DNA of 64,000 nucleotides from assembly GCF_963528755.1 (NCBI RefSeq), contig NZ_CAURXA010000002.1, positions 1 to 64,000 on the forward strand, given 5' to 3'. The DNA is from Selenomonas sp963528755. Its GTDB lineage: Bacteria; Bacillota; Negativicutes; Selenomonadales; Selenomonadaceae. This document shows positions 1-7,138 of the stretch, in pieces; position 1 is the stretch's first letter, and each line of letters begins with the position of its first letter. Under the pieces are notes generated by a model. That model had not been told where the DNA came from. It made no database searches and saw only the letters and a program-made list of their open reading frames with translations. A program made the translations under genes and the position numbers.

Positions 1-53
1 CCGAAGATGACAGATTTACAGTCTGTTCCCTTTAACCACTCGGGCACCTACCC
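1..53 (-). tRNA. tRNA-Tyr (anticodon GTA), 3' part outside window
   Basis: Read on the minus strand, the sequence starts with a 7-base acceptor arm, then a CCC/GGG D-stem and an anticodon arm ACAGA-CTGTAAA-TCTGT, giving anticodon GTA (Tyr). The beginning of a long variable arm follows, as expected for a class II tRNA. The T-arm and acceptor 3' side lie beyond base 1, so the gene is truncated by the window edge. It lies downstream of tRNA-fMet and is probably co-transcribed with it. Confidence 0.9.
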
Positions 54-86
54 ATATATCAAAACGGCATGCGCCGCATCTCGCGT

Positions 87-162
<76 letters not shown>

Positions 163-202
163 ATATTTTGTCACACCGTAAACCATCGGCTGACAGGAAA
201 CA

Positions 203-231
203 ATTATACTATAGTGAAAGAACTTTGTAAA
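203..231 (-). promoter_or_regulatory. Sigma-A promoter of the tRNA-fMet/tRNA-Tyr unit
   Basis: On the minus strand, -35 TTTACA (226-231) and -10 TATAAT (203-208) are separated by 17 bp. The site lies 41 bp upstream of tRNA-fMet, with no other gene between. Confidence 0.75.
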
Positions 232-244
232 GGGTGCAAAAAGG

Positions 245-281
245 AAAAAGTCGCCGAAACATGCGGCATCGGCGACTTTTT
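245..281 (-). terminator. Rho-independent terminator after pfp
   Basis: The inverted repeat AAAGTCGCCGA / TCGGCGACTTT is followed on the minus strand by a T run (plus-strand A run at 245-249). It lies 20 bp beyond the pfp stop codon. T/A tracts on both sides could let it act in both directions. Confidence 0.85.
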
Positions 282-300
282 CATCAAAACCTCATCCCAA

Positions 301-1548
301 TCACTCAAAAAGATAGGCATACCTCTCCTTGAACTCGTCTCTTTCCATATGATAGGCATTAGCGAGGCCAGGATCGTCGAGATCCTCCTTTTCCATGCGC
401 ATCATGAAGCCACGCGCAATTTTGTAGTGGACGGACTCAATATTGACCTTGCGCACCTTCGTCTTGCCCGTTTCAGGATCCTTGATCTCATCGAAGAAGA
501 GCGGCTTCGCCTGGTTGTCCTGCAGAGTGATGAGCGCTCCCGTCTCACCGCGCATGAGAAACTGCACGGCCTCGTAACCCAGAGAGCGTGCATAGTCGAT
601 GTCGTAGGCGATCGGCGCGGCACAGCGAAGCTCGTAGCCGATTTCCTTGTCCACGATGGCGATCTTGATGCCGATCTTCTTGACCTCGGCGAGCACCGCC
701 TGCTTTAAGATTTCGCCGAAGTCCAATTCCGCGTAGCGAATGTGGCCATGTTCGTCGAGCACGAGATTGCCAAGTTTCTGGAAATCCTCCTGTGCGATCT
801 TCTCGATAACACCCTCGGCGATGACGGCGACGCCGTAGTTGTGCCCCGTCAAGTAGCGCTTGACAATCGACCCCGTGATGATGTCGACGACCTGCTGCAG
901 AGGAATCGACTGCGCCGCGAACTCCTCGGGAATGATCGTCAGAGCCGCGCCCGCTGAGCGTCCCATACCGAGCGCCAAGTGTCCCGCAGTGCGCCCCATG
1001 GCGATCGTGAAGTACCAGCGATTGTTGCTCGTGCGTGCGTCTTCCATGAGGTTTTCAATTTCCTCCGTGCCGAAAGCACGCGCTGTCTCGAAACCGAACG
1101 TCGGGATGCCCTCGGGCAGTGGCAGGTCGTTGTCGATGGTCTTCGGCACATGGACGACGTTGATCGTCTTACCGATCTGGCGCGCGTAATTCGACACCGC
1201 CATAGCGCTGTACGCCGTGTCATCACCACCGATCGTCACGACGTGCGTAACGCCAAGTTCCGTCAAAGTATCGACAACTGTGCGCAGGTCGGATTCCTTC
1301 TTCGTCGGGTTATAGCGCGACATCTGCAGGATGCAGCCGCCTGTCAGATGGATGCGGTTCACGCGCTCCATGTCGAGGCGCACATATTTCTTCTCGCCGC
1401 GCGCGAGGCGCGAAAAACCATCGTAGATGCCGAGTACGTCCCAGCCATGGCGGTCAGCCTCGATGGTCACGGCGGAAATGACGCTGTTGATGCCGGGCGC
1501 TGGCCCGCCGCCACAGATAATGGCAATGACATTCTTGATTCCGATCAT
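301..1548 (-). CDS. pfp: Diphosphate-dependent 6-phosphofructokinase
   Basis: 415 aa, phosphofructokinase family, converting fructose 6-phosphate to fructose 1,6-bisphosphate in glycolysis. The phosphate-donor site reads GGDD (107-110) and the catalytic loop PKTIDND (135-141). ATP-dependent bacterial enzymes have GGDG and PGTIDND; the Asp and Lys seen here are the residues that mark PPi-using enzymes. The protein is also longer than the roughly 320-residue ATP-PFK. PPi dependence, which would make the step reversible, is inferred from these residues. The N-terminal glycine-rich GGGPAPG (13-19) is intact. The gene stands alone, with its own terminator and a possible promoter upstream. Confidence 0.93.
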   Translation of the reverse strand: MIGIKNVIAIICGGGPAPGINSVISAVTIEADRHGWDVLGIYDGFSRLARGEKKYVRLDMERVNRIHLTGGCILQMSRYNPTKKESDLRTVVDTLTELGVTHVVTIGGDDTAYSAMAVSNYARQIGKTINVVHVPKTIDNDLPLPEGIPTFGFETARAFGTEEIENLMEDARTSNNRWYFTIAMGRTAGHLALGMGRSAGAALTIIPEEFAAQSIPLQQVVDIITGSIVKRYLTGHNYGVAVIAEGVIEKIAQEDFQKLGNLVLDEHGHIRYAELDFGEILKQAVLAEVKKIGIKIAIVDKEIGYELRCAAPIAYDIDYARSLGYEAVQFLMRGETGALITLQDNQAKPLFFDEIKDPETGKTKVRKVNIESVHYKIARGFMMRMEKEDLDDPGLANAYHMERDEFKERYAYLFE

Positions 1549-1598
1549 GAAAAAGCCCCCTCTTCCATTTCGCGCATAAATTTTATTGCTTCATATTG

Positions 1599-1622
1599 AA
1601 CATACTTCCTTTATTCTGTCAA
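1599..1622 (-). promoter_or_regulatory. Possible promoter of pfp
   Basis: On the minus strand a perfect -35 TTGACA (1617-1622) is followed after 17-18 bp by TCAATAT, a poor -10. It lies about 50 bp upstream of the pfp start. Only the -35 is convincing. Confidence 0.4.
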
Positions 1623-1678
1623 AAAGGTAAATTTCCTGCCGCAAACGAGGAGAAGTCGAAAGAAAGTTCCCACGCGAA

Positions 1679-1720
1679 AGAGAAGAGCGGCAGCATCGTC
1701 AGCCGTCGCTCTTTCGCATG
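1679..1720 (-). terminator. Likely terminator after the map-helicase operon
   Basis: On the minus strand GAGCG-a-CGGC pairs with GCCGCTC across a 10-base loop and is followed by the pyrimidine-rich tract TTCTCTTTC, about 12 bp past the helicase stop. The stem is imperfect and the T tract interrupted. Confidence 0.5.
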
Positions 1721-1731
1721 TTCCAATAAAA

Positions 1732-3072
1732 CTACCGTTTGCCGAGGTGCGAACGCCTGCCGGCGTTCGTCTTCGTACCGCTCTTGGAGCGTGCCGCAGG
1801 ACGCCCCGCGCGCTTCTTGGCGACACGGCGTGCACGCTGCGCCGCCTTGCCGCGCTTGGGCGGCGGTGCGCTCTTCGCTGGCGCTGTACACTTTTCGTCT
1901 GCATTCTCCTGCTTCGCCGCTGCCGCTTTCGCCGCTGTCTTCCGTCGTACGTTCTTGCCGCCGCTTCTCTCCGACTTTTCCTTGGTGAGGCGAGCCTTGA
2001 TGCCCGCCTCGATGCGGCGCAGCTGATCGTACTGATGCGCATTGACGAAGGTGACCGCAAGTCCCTTTGCCCCCGCACGCCCCGTCCTGCCGATGCGGTG
2101 AATGTACCATTCCGTATCCTGCGGCAGATCGTAATTGAATACGTGCGTGACGCCCTCGATGTCTAGTCCGCGCGCCGCGATGTCGGTGACGACGAGGATC
2201 TGCAGCTTCGCCTCGCGGAAACGGCGCATGACGAGGTTGCGCTGCGTCTGCGTGAGGTCACCGTGCAGCTCGTCGACGAGATAGCCGCGCCCCGCGAGTT
2301 CCAGCGTCACATGCGCGACTTTCTGCTTCGTATGGCAAAAGACCATCGCAAGGTACGGCTGGTATTTGTTCAGCAGTTCACAGAGCTTGTCAAGCTTCGT
2401 CTCCTCGCGCGTGTCGACAATGACCTGCTCGATATTCGCGAGCGTCACACACTCGGGCTGCACCGTAATCTCGCGCGGCTCTTTCATGTAGCGGCGCGTG
2501 AGTGCCCGTATGCGCTCAGGCATCGTAGCCGAAAAGAGCATGAGTTGGTGGTCACCCGCCAGCGCTTCGAGCATCGTTTCCACATCCTCGACGAAGCCGA
2601 GGCGCATGAGCTCGTCGGCTTCGTCGAAGACGATCTTGTTGACCTGCGAGAGTTCAACCGAGTGGCGGCGCAGGTGATCGAGAAGCCTGCCGGGCGTCGC
2701 GATGATGAGCTGCGGCTTCTGGCGAAGCTTATCCTTCTGCCGCTCGATATCTTGTCCGCCGTAAACGAGCGCCGTTCGTATGCCGGCCGCATCCGCAAGC
2801 ATCTTGGCAACGTGCGCCGTCTGCATGGCCAGCTCGCGCGTCGGGCTGACGACAAGAGCCTGCGCTATCTGGGCATTTCCCTTGATGCGTTCGATCAAGG
2901 GCAGCAGGAAGGCGAGCGTCTTGCCCGTGCCCGTCTGCGCCTGCACGATGGCGTCGCGTCCTGAACGCACGGCGGGAATCGCCTGCTCCTGCACAGGAGT
3001 CGCCTCGCGTATACCTTGACGCGCGAGAGCATCTACCAACACTTCCGGGCAGTGAAGTTCTGAAAAATTCAA
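1732..3072 (-). CDS. DEAD-box ATP-dependent RNA helicase
   Basis: 446 aa. It unwinds RNA duplexes using ATP, probably in ribosome assembly or mRNA turnover. Motifs in order: Q-motif region, AQTGTGKT (45-52, Walker A), PTRELA, TPGRLL, DEAD (about 150), SAT, ARGLDI and HRIGRTGR. After the two RecA-like domains comes an 85-residue Lys/Arg/Ala-rich tail, probably an RNA-binding extension. I chose the TTG start at 3072: it follows AGGAGG-like bases (ACGGAGGT) at good spacing and overlaps the upstream map stop codon as TTGA, implying translational coupling. An upstream in-frame ATG at 3123 would lie inside map and has no better signal. The closest named relatives are CshA/DeaD/RhlE types; I cannot choose between them. 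Confidence 0.9.
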   Translation of the reverse strand: MNFSELHCPEVLVDALARQGIREATPVQEQAIPAVRSGRDAIVQAQTGTGKTLAFLLPLIERIKGNAQIAQALVVSPTRELAMQTAHVAKMLADAAGIRTALVYGGQDIERQKDKLRQKPQLIIATPGRLLDHLRRHSVELSQVNKIVFDEADELMRLGFVEDVETMLEALAGDHQLMLFSATMPERIRALTRRYMKEPREITVQPECVTLANIEQVIVDTREETKLDKLCELLNKYQPYLAMVFCHTKQKVAHVTLELAGRGYLVDELHGDLTQTQRNLVMRRFREAKLQILVVTDIAARGLDIEGVTHVFNYDLPQDTEWYIHRIGRTGRAGAKGLAVTFVNAHQYDQLRRIEAGIKARLTKEKSERSGGKNVRRKTAAKAAAAKQENADEKCTAPAKSAPPPKRGKAAQRARRVAKKRAGRPAARSKSGTKTNAGRRSHLGKR

Positions 3073-3944
3073 CTCGAAAGTACCTCCGTTCCCGTCTCCG
3101 TGATGAGAATCGTCTTTTCCCACTGCGCCGAAAGGGAACCGTCCTTCGTGCGCACCGTCCAGCCATCCTTCTTGTCGACCGTCACCTTGTACTTACCTGC
3201 GTTGATCATCGGCTCGACCGTCAGCACCATGCCCGGCACGAGCAACATGCCCGTGTCGACCTCACCCACATGCGGCACGAATGGCTCTTCGTGGAAATCC
3301 TTGCCCACGCCGTGTCCGCCGAGCTGCGTCACGACGGAGCAGCCGTTGGCGCGCGCGTGCGCGTCACACGCTGCGCCGATGTCACCGAGGAAGTGCCACG
3401 GCCTGGCCGCCTCAATGCCAAGGTTCATGCACTCCTTCGCCACCTCGACGAGACGCGCCGCTTCTGGCGTCGTCTTGCCGCCGACGATGTACATGCGCGA
3501 CGCGTCGGCATAGTAACCATCCAAAATCGTTGTGATGTCGACGTTCACGATGTCACCTTCCTTCAGCACCGTCTTCTTCGATGGGATGCCATGGCAGACG
3601 ACATCATTGATCGAAATGCAGACGCTCTTGGGGAAGCCCTCGAAATTCAGGCACGCGGGAATGCCGCCGTGATCGGTGATATAGTCGTGCGCCGCCTTGT
3701 CGAGCGTCGCCGTATCGATGCCCGGCTGCACCATTTCGCCCATGAGGTCGAGCGCCCCGTCATTGACGACACCGCTCTTTCGGATGCCCTCAATGTCCGC
3801 CGCATTCTTGATGATACTGTGCGGCGGGCGCACCTGCCCGCGATAGATATCAAATTTCATCGAACGAATACGCTCATCGAAGTCCATATGGCATTTCTTA
3901 TACTTCTTGCCGCTGCCGCACCAGCACAAATCGTTTCTCGTCAT
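3069..3944 (-). CDS. map: Methionine aminopeptidase, type I, with SEC-C zinc motif
   Basis: 291 aa. It removes the initiator methionine from nascent proteins. An N-terminal SEC-C-type metal motif, CWCGSGKKYKKCH (C7, C9, C18, H19), precedes the pita-bread catalytic domain. The metal-ligand blocks NVDITT, DASR, GHGVG and VEPM are all present. SEC-C-bearing methionine aminopeptidases occur in clostridia and relatives; the motif probably helps ribosome or metal binding. The ATG at 3944 follows AGGAG by 7 nt. It is the first gene of the operon with the helicase, whose TTG start overlaps this stop. Confidence 0.95.
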   Translation of the reverse strand: MTRNDLCWCGSGKKYKKCHMDFDERIRSMKFDIYRGQVRPPHSIIKNAADIEGIRKSGVVNDGALDLMGEMVQPGIDTATLDKAAHDYITDHGGIPACLNFEGFPKSVCISINDVVCHGIPSKKTVLKEGDIVNVDITTILDGYYADASRMYIVGGKTTPEAARLVEVAKECMNLGIEAARPWHFLGDIGAACDAHARANGCSVVTQLGGHGVGKDFHEEPFVPHVGEVDTGMLLVPGMVLTVEPMINAGKYKVTVDKKDGWTVRTKDGSLSAQWEKTILITETGTEVLSS

Positions 3945-3961
3945 TTCATTGCTCCTCGCAC

Positions 3962-3982
3962 GCATGACGCAAAGCGTCATGC
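3962..3982 (-). other. Perfect hairpin in the map 5' leader
   Basis: GCATGACGC and GCGTCATGC form a perfect 9-bp stem around a 3-base loop, 18 bp upstream of the map start codon and just 5' of its ribosome-binding site. There is no T tract on the minus strand, so it is not a terminator. It may influence mRNA stability or translation. Confidence 0.5.
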
Positions 3983-4030
3983 AAAAAATCGTCGCGCATC
4001 GAGCCTGGATCTCTCATGCGCTTTTCTCCC

Positions 4031-4039
4031 ATTATAACA
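4031..4039 (-). promoter_or_regulatory. Extended -10 promoter of map-helicase operon
   Basis: On the minus strand TGTTATAAT gives a perfect -10 (4031-4036) with the TGn extension. The base composition 17 bp upstream does not give a good -35. The leader to map would be about 80 nt and contains the 3962-3982 hairpin. Confidence 0.5.
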
Positions 4040-4079
4040 TATTCCTTCTTGCACTGCGAAACATTATCTTTAAAAGATC

Positions 4080-4119
4080 AAATGCCGCAATCCCCTCTCA
4101 CGAGGGAAACTGCGGCATC
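4080..4119 (-). terminator. Terminator after cheX
   Basis: GATGCCGCA and TGCGGCATT arms frame a second, inner stem (CCCTC/GAGGG). On the minus strand it is followed by TTTGATCTTTT. It lies 36 bp after the cheX stop. Confidence 0.7.
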
Positions 4120-4154
4120 AAACAGCAGCGCTGCCTCTTTCATACAGGGCGGCG

Positions 4155-4619
4155 TCAGGTAGTTGCTACGGAAATGTCAAGCTCGACGATATGACCGCCG
4201 AGATCCATATCGACGGCAAGGTAGCTGTCACTACTGATCTTGATCTGGAAGTCCTCGCCGATGGAAAGCGACGGCGTGGAGATATCGACCTCCAAGCCAA
4301 GTCCTGCAATATGCGTCGCCGTGTTCGCCGTCAGCATGTTGCTGAGCTCGGAAATCGCGCTCTGCGCCATCTCGTCGAAGTTCTCGACGGGCATGCCCAT
4401 CATCATCGTGGAGGCGATGAATTTCGCCGTGCTCTCCGTCATGTTGTAAACGACATTGCCGCGAATCTGCTTCGTGAAGCCGACGATGACGGAAACGCCG
4501 AGACTCACGGCATTCTTCTGCTTTACCGTGACCTTGGCACGCTTCGGCTCTGGGAAGCCGATCTGCGGCATGACGGCGGTGAAGGCGTCAATAAAAGGAT
4601 TGACAAGTTTTGCATCCAT
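4155..4619 (-). CDS. cheX: CheX-type chemotaxis phosphatase
   Basis: 154 aa, CheX/CheC/FliY fold. CheX removes phosphate from CheY-P and so resets the flagellar switch signal. The family's catalytic pair fits E91 and N94 in ELSNML. It lies 6 bp downstream of a response regulator that itself ends in a CheX-like domain, so the two form an operon and probably interact. A GGGGG ribosome-binding site overlaps the stop of the upstream gene. Confidence 0.85.
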   Translation of the reverse strand: MDAKLVNPFIDAFTAVMPQIGFPEPKRAKVTVKQKNAVSLGVSVIVGFTKQIRGNVVYNMTESTAKFIASTMMMGMPVENFDEMAQSAISELSNMLTANTATHIAGLGLEVDISTPSLSIGEDFQIKISSDSYLAVDMDLGGHIVELDISVATT

Positions 4620-4625
4620 CTTTCT

Positions 4626-5492
4626 TTATTCCCCCTCCGCAAATCCGAGATTCAAGCAGATATTTCCGATCTCCGTCTTCGCGACAACCTCGAACGAGGT
4701 GAGCTTCGGATTGGCGATGCGGATATTCGCGCCGCTGATCGTCCCCGGCGGAGTCAAGCGCATTTCCTTATCGCGGAAGATATCATTGACCTTTGATACG
4801 CCACGGCCGACGATAATGTTCGCCGACTCTTCGACCGAATCATTGATCTCGTCCTCCTCAATGTCATCATGCTCATCCATCGCGAGCATGCGCAGAGCAA
4901 ACCGGCGCATGGTATCAGTATCCATATGAATGACGGCACGTCCCATGGGCGAACCCGTAAGTCCGATGATGACCGCGATGCCCTTGATCATCAGATAGGG
5001 GCTTTCATCAACGGAAATCTCGATCTCGCTCTCCATGCCGAGCAAGCTAAACAAACTGCGCTGCAGTGCCTGCGCAAATGTCGTCACGTAGGAATCACGC
5101 AGCATGGTGACGGCAGCACCGCCCTTCTTCTGGCACAAAATGATCAGTATGTCGATGATCTCATTGGGCTTCACGGGCTTCTGCAGGAAAGCATGGATAC
5201 CCGCCTCGCGCCCCTGCGTCATGAGGCTCGCATCTTTCATCGCGCTGATCATGACGATCGTGGCTTCAGGATCGAAGGCGAGGATACGGCGGCTCGTCTC
5301 AATGCCGTTGGCATCGGGCAGGTTCATGTCCATCGTCACAGCGGCTGGACGCGTCTCCTTGTATTTCTCAACGGCCTCGGCAGCGTTGCTTGCTATGGCG
5401 CAGACCTCGAAGCCCGCCTTCTTGAGGATGCCCTCAAGCATCGCCTGGCTGACGCGCGAGTCGTCGACAATCATGATCTTGATTTTATTCAC
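4626..5492 (-). CDS. Response regulator with C-terminal CheX domain
   Basis: 288 aa. Residues 1-120 are a receiver domain: acidic pair D10-D11, phospho-acceptor D55 in the context TMDMN, and the conserved Lys in FLQKPV. Residues 135-288 form a CheX-like domain, with an ESAN motif matching the catalytic E..N pattern. A fused receiver and phosphatase could be regulated by phosphorylation or act as a phosphate sink in chemotaxis. I chose the GTG start at 5492 because it follows AGGGTGAG; a TTG at 5519 and a GTG at 5501 are also in frame. A strong sigma-28-type promoter lies 70 bp upstream. cheX follows in the same operon. Confidence 0.85.
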   Translation of the reverse strand: MNKIKIMIVDDSRVSQAMLEGILKKAGFEVCAIASNAAEAVEKYKETRPAAVTMDMNLPDANGIETSRRILAFDPEATIVMISAMKDASLMTQGREAGIHAFLQKPVKPNEIIDILIILCQKKGGAAVTMLRDSYVTTFAQALQRSLFSLLGMESEIEISVDESPYLMIKGIAVIIGLTGSPMGRAVIHMDTDTMRRFALRMLAMDEHDDIEEDEINDSVEESANIIVGRGVSKVNDIFRDKEMRLTPPGTISGANIRIANPKLTSFEVVAKTEIGNICLNLGFAEGE

Positions 5493-5561
5493 TAAGCTCA
5501 CCCTATTCTTTCCGTCCAATAAGATATTGCCTAAAAAAAGAACATACTCCCTTATATTATC

Positions 5562-5588
5562 CTATCGGCCAAAGTCACTAAAAGATTA
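5562..5588 (-). promoter_or_regulatory. Sigma-28 (motility) promoter of the response regulator-cheX operon
   Basis: On the minus strand TAAT, 15 bp, GCCGATAG. This differs by one base in each element from the FliA/SigD consensus TAAA-N15-GCCGATAA. The downstream genes are chemotaxis genes, which supports the call. Confidence 0.8.
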
Positions 5589-5597
5589 AGCACTTTC

Positions 5598-6983
5598 TCA
5601 ATCTGCGCCCATGCGCGAGAGTATGACGCGGGCGACGTGCACGCCGCTCGCGCCCGCCTGCGAAAGGCCGCGCGTAACGCCGGCGCCGTCGCCGACGGCA
5701 AAAACGTTCTTAAGGCGCGTTTCAAGCTCATTGGACAGCACGATGCGCGAACTGTAGAACTTGACCTCGACGCCATAGAGCAGCGTGTCGTCGTTCGTCA
5801 TGCCCGGTGCAACGGCGTTGAGCGCCTGCACCATCTCCATGATGTTGTCGAGATGACGCTTGGGCAGAATCAGCGAGAGATCGCCGGGCGTCGCATGAAG
5901 CGTCGGCTCCATGAAGCTGTGGCTCATGCGGTGCGCGTTCGTGCGCCTGCCCTTGACGAGATCGCCGTAACGCTGCATGATGATGCCGCCGCCGAGCATA
6001 TTGGAAAAAGACGCGATGCTCTTACCGTACTTGTGCGGCTCGTTGAACGGCTCCGTGAAATGGTTCGACACCAGGAGCGCAAAGTTCGTATTGTGGCTCT
6101 GCATTTTTGGATCGCTGTACGAGTGACCGTTGACCGTCATGATGCCACCCGTGTTTTCCATGACGACATGACCGTGCGGATTCATGCAGAAGGTTCGCAC
6201 GGAATCGCCGTAGCGCTTCGTGCGATAGACGAGTTTTGCCTCATAGACCTCCGACGTGATATGGTCGAAGATCTCATCGGGTACTTCGACGCGCACACCG
6301 ACATCGACCTGATTGTTCTTCTGCTCGACGCGCAGCCGCCGACACTCCTCGGAAAACCATTCGGCGCCCGAGCGCCCCGGCGCGACGACGAGATATTCAG
6401 CGGCGATGCGCTCGCCGCTTTCCAGTTCCAAGGCGTTTTCTCCCTCGCCGTCGGAAAGGATATTCCTGACGGGTTCATGGAAGCGGAACTCGACGCGATC
6501 CTTCATGTACTCGTACGTTTTTTCGAGCATTTTCAAGTTGTTTTCCGTGCCAAGGTGGCGCACACTCGCTTCCAAAAGATGCAGATCATGCTCCAAGGCA
6601 AGCTTGCCGATGCGGCTTCCCTTCGTGCTGAACACCTTTGCAGGAGCACCGTGGCGCATGTTGATCGCATCGACGTACTCGATGAGACGCATGACCTCAG
6701 CGGAACTGATGTACTCGCCGAGCCAGCCGCCGAACTGCGTCGTAAAGTTGTACTTTCCGTCAGAAAAGGCGCCCGCGCCACCAAAGCCACGCATGATGCT
6801 GCAAGGCTTGCAGCCGATGCAACTCTTGACCTTGCCCGCCGCAATCGGACAGCAGCGATGATATATGTCGTTGCCGCTCTCTAAGACGACGATGGAAAGG
6901 CCGGGCTTCTTCTCTGCCAGCTCATACGCCGCGAAAACGCCCGCCGGACCCGCGCCCACGATGGCGACATCGTATTTTTTCAC
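5598..6983 (-). CDS. FAD-dependent oxidoreductase (COG2509 family)
   Basis: 461 aa. An N-terminal Rossmann dinucleotide motif GAGPAG (10-15) and a C-terminal FAD-contact block, VFAVGDGAG (about residue 430), define a flavoprotein. A cysteine cluster, CC (44-45) then CxxCxxC (55-61), is typical of this family of uncharacterised FAD-dependent dehydrogenases and may bind a metal or act in redox. Substrate unknown. The GTG at 6983 follows GGGAGG by 7 nt and is preferred over the ATG at 6998. Transcribed divergently from putP; the two promoters share an inverted repeat. Confidence 0.82.
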   Translation of the reverse strand: MKKYDVAIVGAGPAGVFAAYELAEKKPGLSIVVLESGNDIYHRCCPIAAGKVKSCIGCKPCSIMRGFGGAGAFSDGKYNFTTQFGGWLGEYISSAEVMRLIEYVDAINMRHGAPAKVFSTKGSRIGKLALEHDLHLLEASVRHLGTENNLKMLEKTYEYMKDRVEFRFHEPVRNILSDGEGENALELESGERIAAEYLVVAPGRSGAEWFSEECRRLRVEQKNNQVDVGVRVEVPDEIFDHITSEVYEAKLVYRTKRYGDSVRTFCMNPHGHVVMENTGGIMTVNGHSYSDPKMQSHNTNFALLVSNHFTEPFNEPHKYGKSIASFSNMLGGGIIMQRYGDLVKGRRTNAHRMSHSFMEPTLHATPGDLSLILPKRHLDNIMEMVQALNAVAPGMTNDDTLLYGVEVKFYSSRIVLSNELETRLKNVFAVGDGAGVTRGLSQAGASGVHVARVILSRMGAD

Positions 6984-7021
6984 CTCGTCGCCTCCCATCC
7001 GCTCACTCTTCTACAATTGGT

Positions 7022-7050
7022 ATTATATAGGAAGAAGTTCCTTTATGCAA
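7022..7050 (-). promoter_or_regulatory. Promoter of the FAD oxidoreductase gene
   Basis: On the minus strand -35 TTGCAT (7045-7050), a 17-bp spacer and -10 TATAAT (7022-7027). The -35 forms one arm of an inverted repeat whose other arm is the -35 of putP. Confidence 0.8.
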
Positions 7051-7068
7051 GGGATTCGTTGCATAAAG
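7041..7068. promoter_or_regulatory. Inverted repeat joining two divergent -35 boxes
   Basis: CTTTATGCAA, 8 bp, TTGCATAAAG: perfect 10-bp arms. Each arm contains the -35 hexamer of one of the two diverging promoters. A single dimeric regulator bound here would cover both. No regulator gene is adjacent. Confidence 0.6.
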
Positions 7069-7087
7069 GGACGCTTTTCATTATAAT
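7059..7087 (+). promoter_or_regulatory. Promoter of putP-type symporter
   Basis: -35 TTGCAT (7059-7064), 17-bp spacer, -10 TATAAT (7082-7087), giving a leader of about 45 nt to the TTG start. Confidence 0.82.
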
Positions 7088-7138
7088 AAGAAAGTATATC
7101 CGTAGAATTCATCCGTACTTCCTTTAGGGGGATTTATC

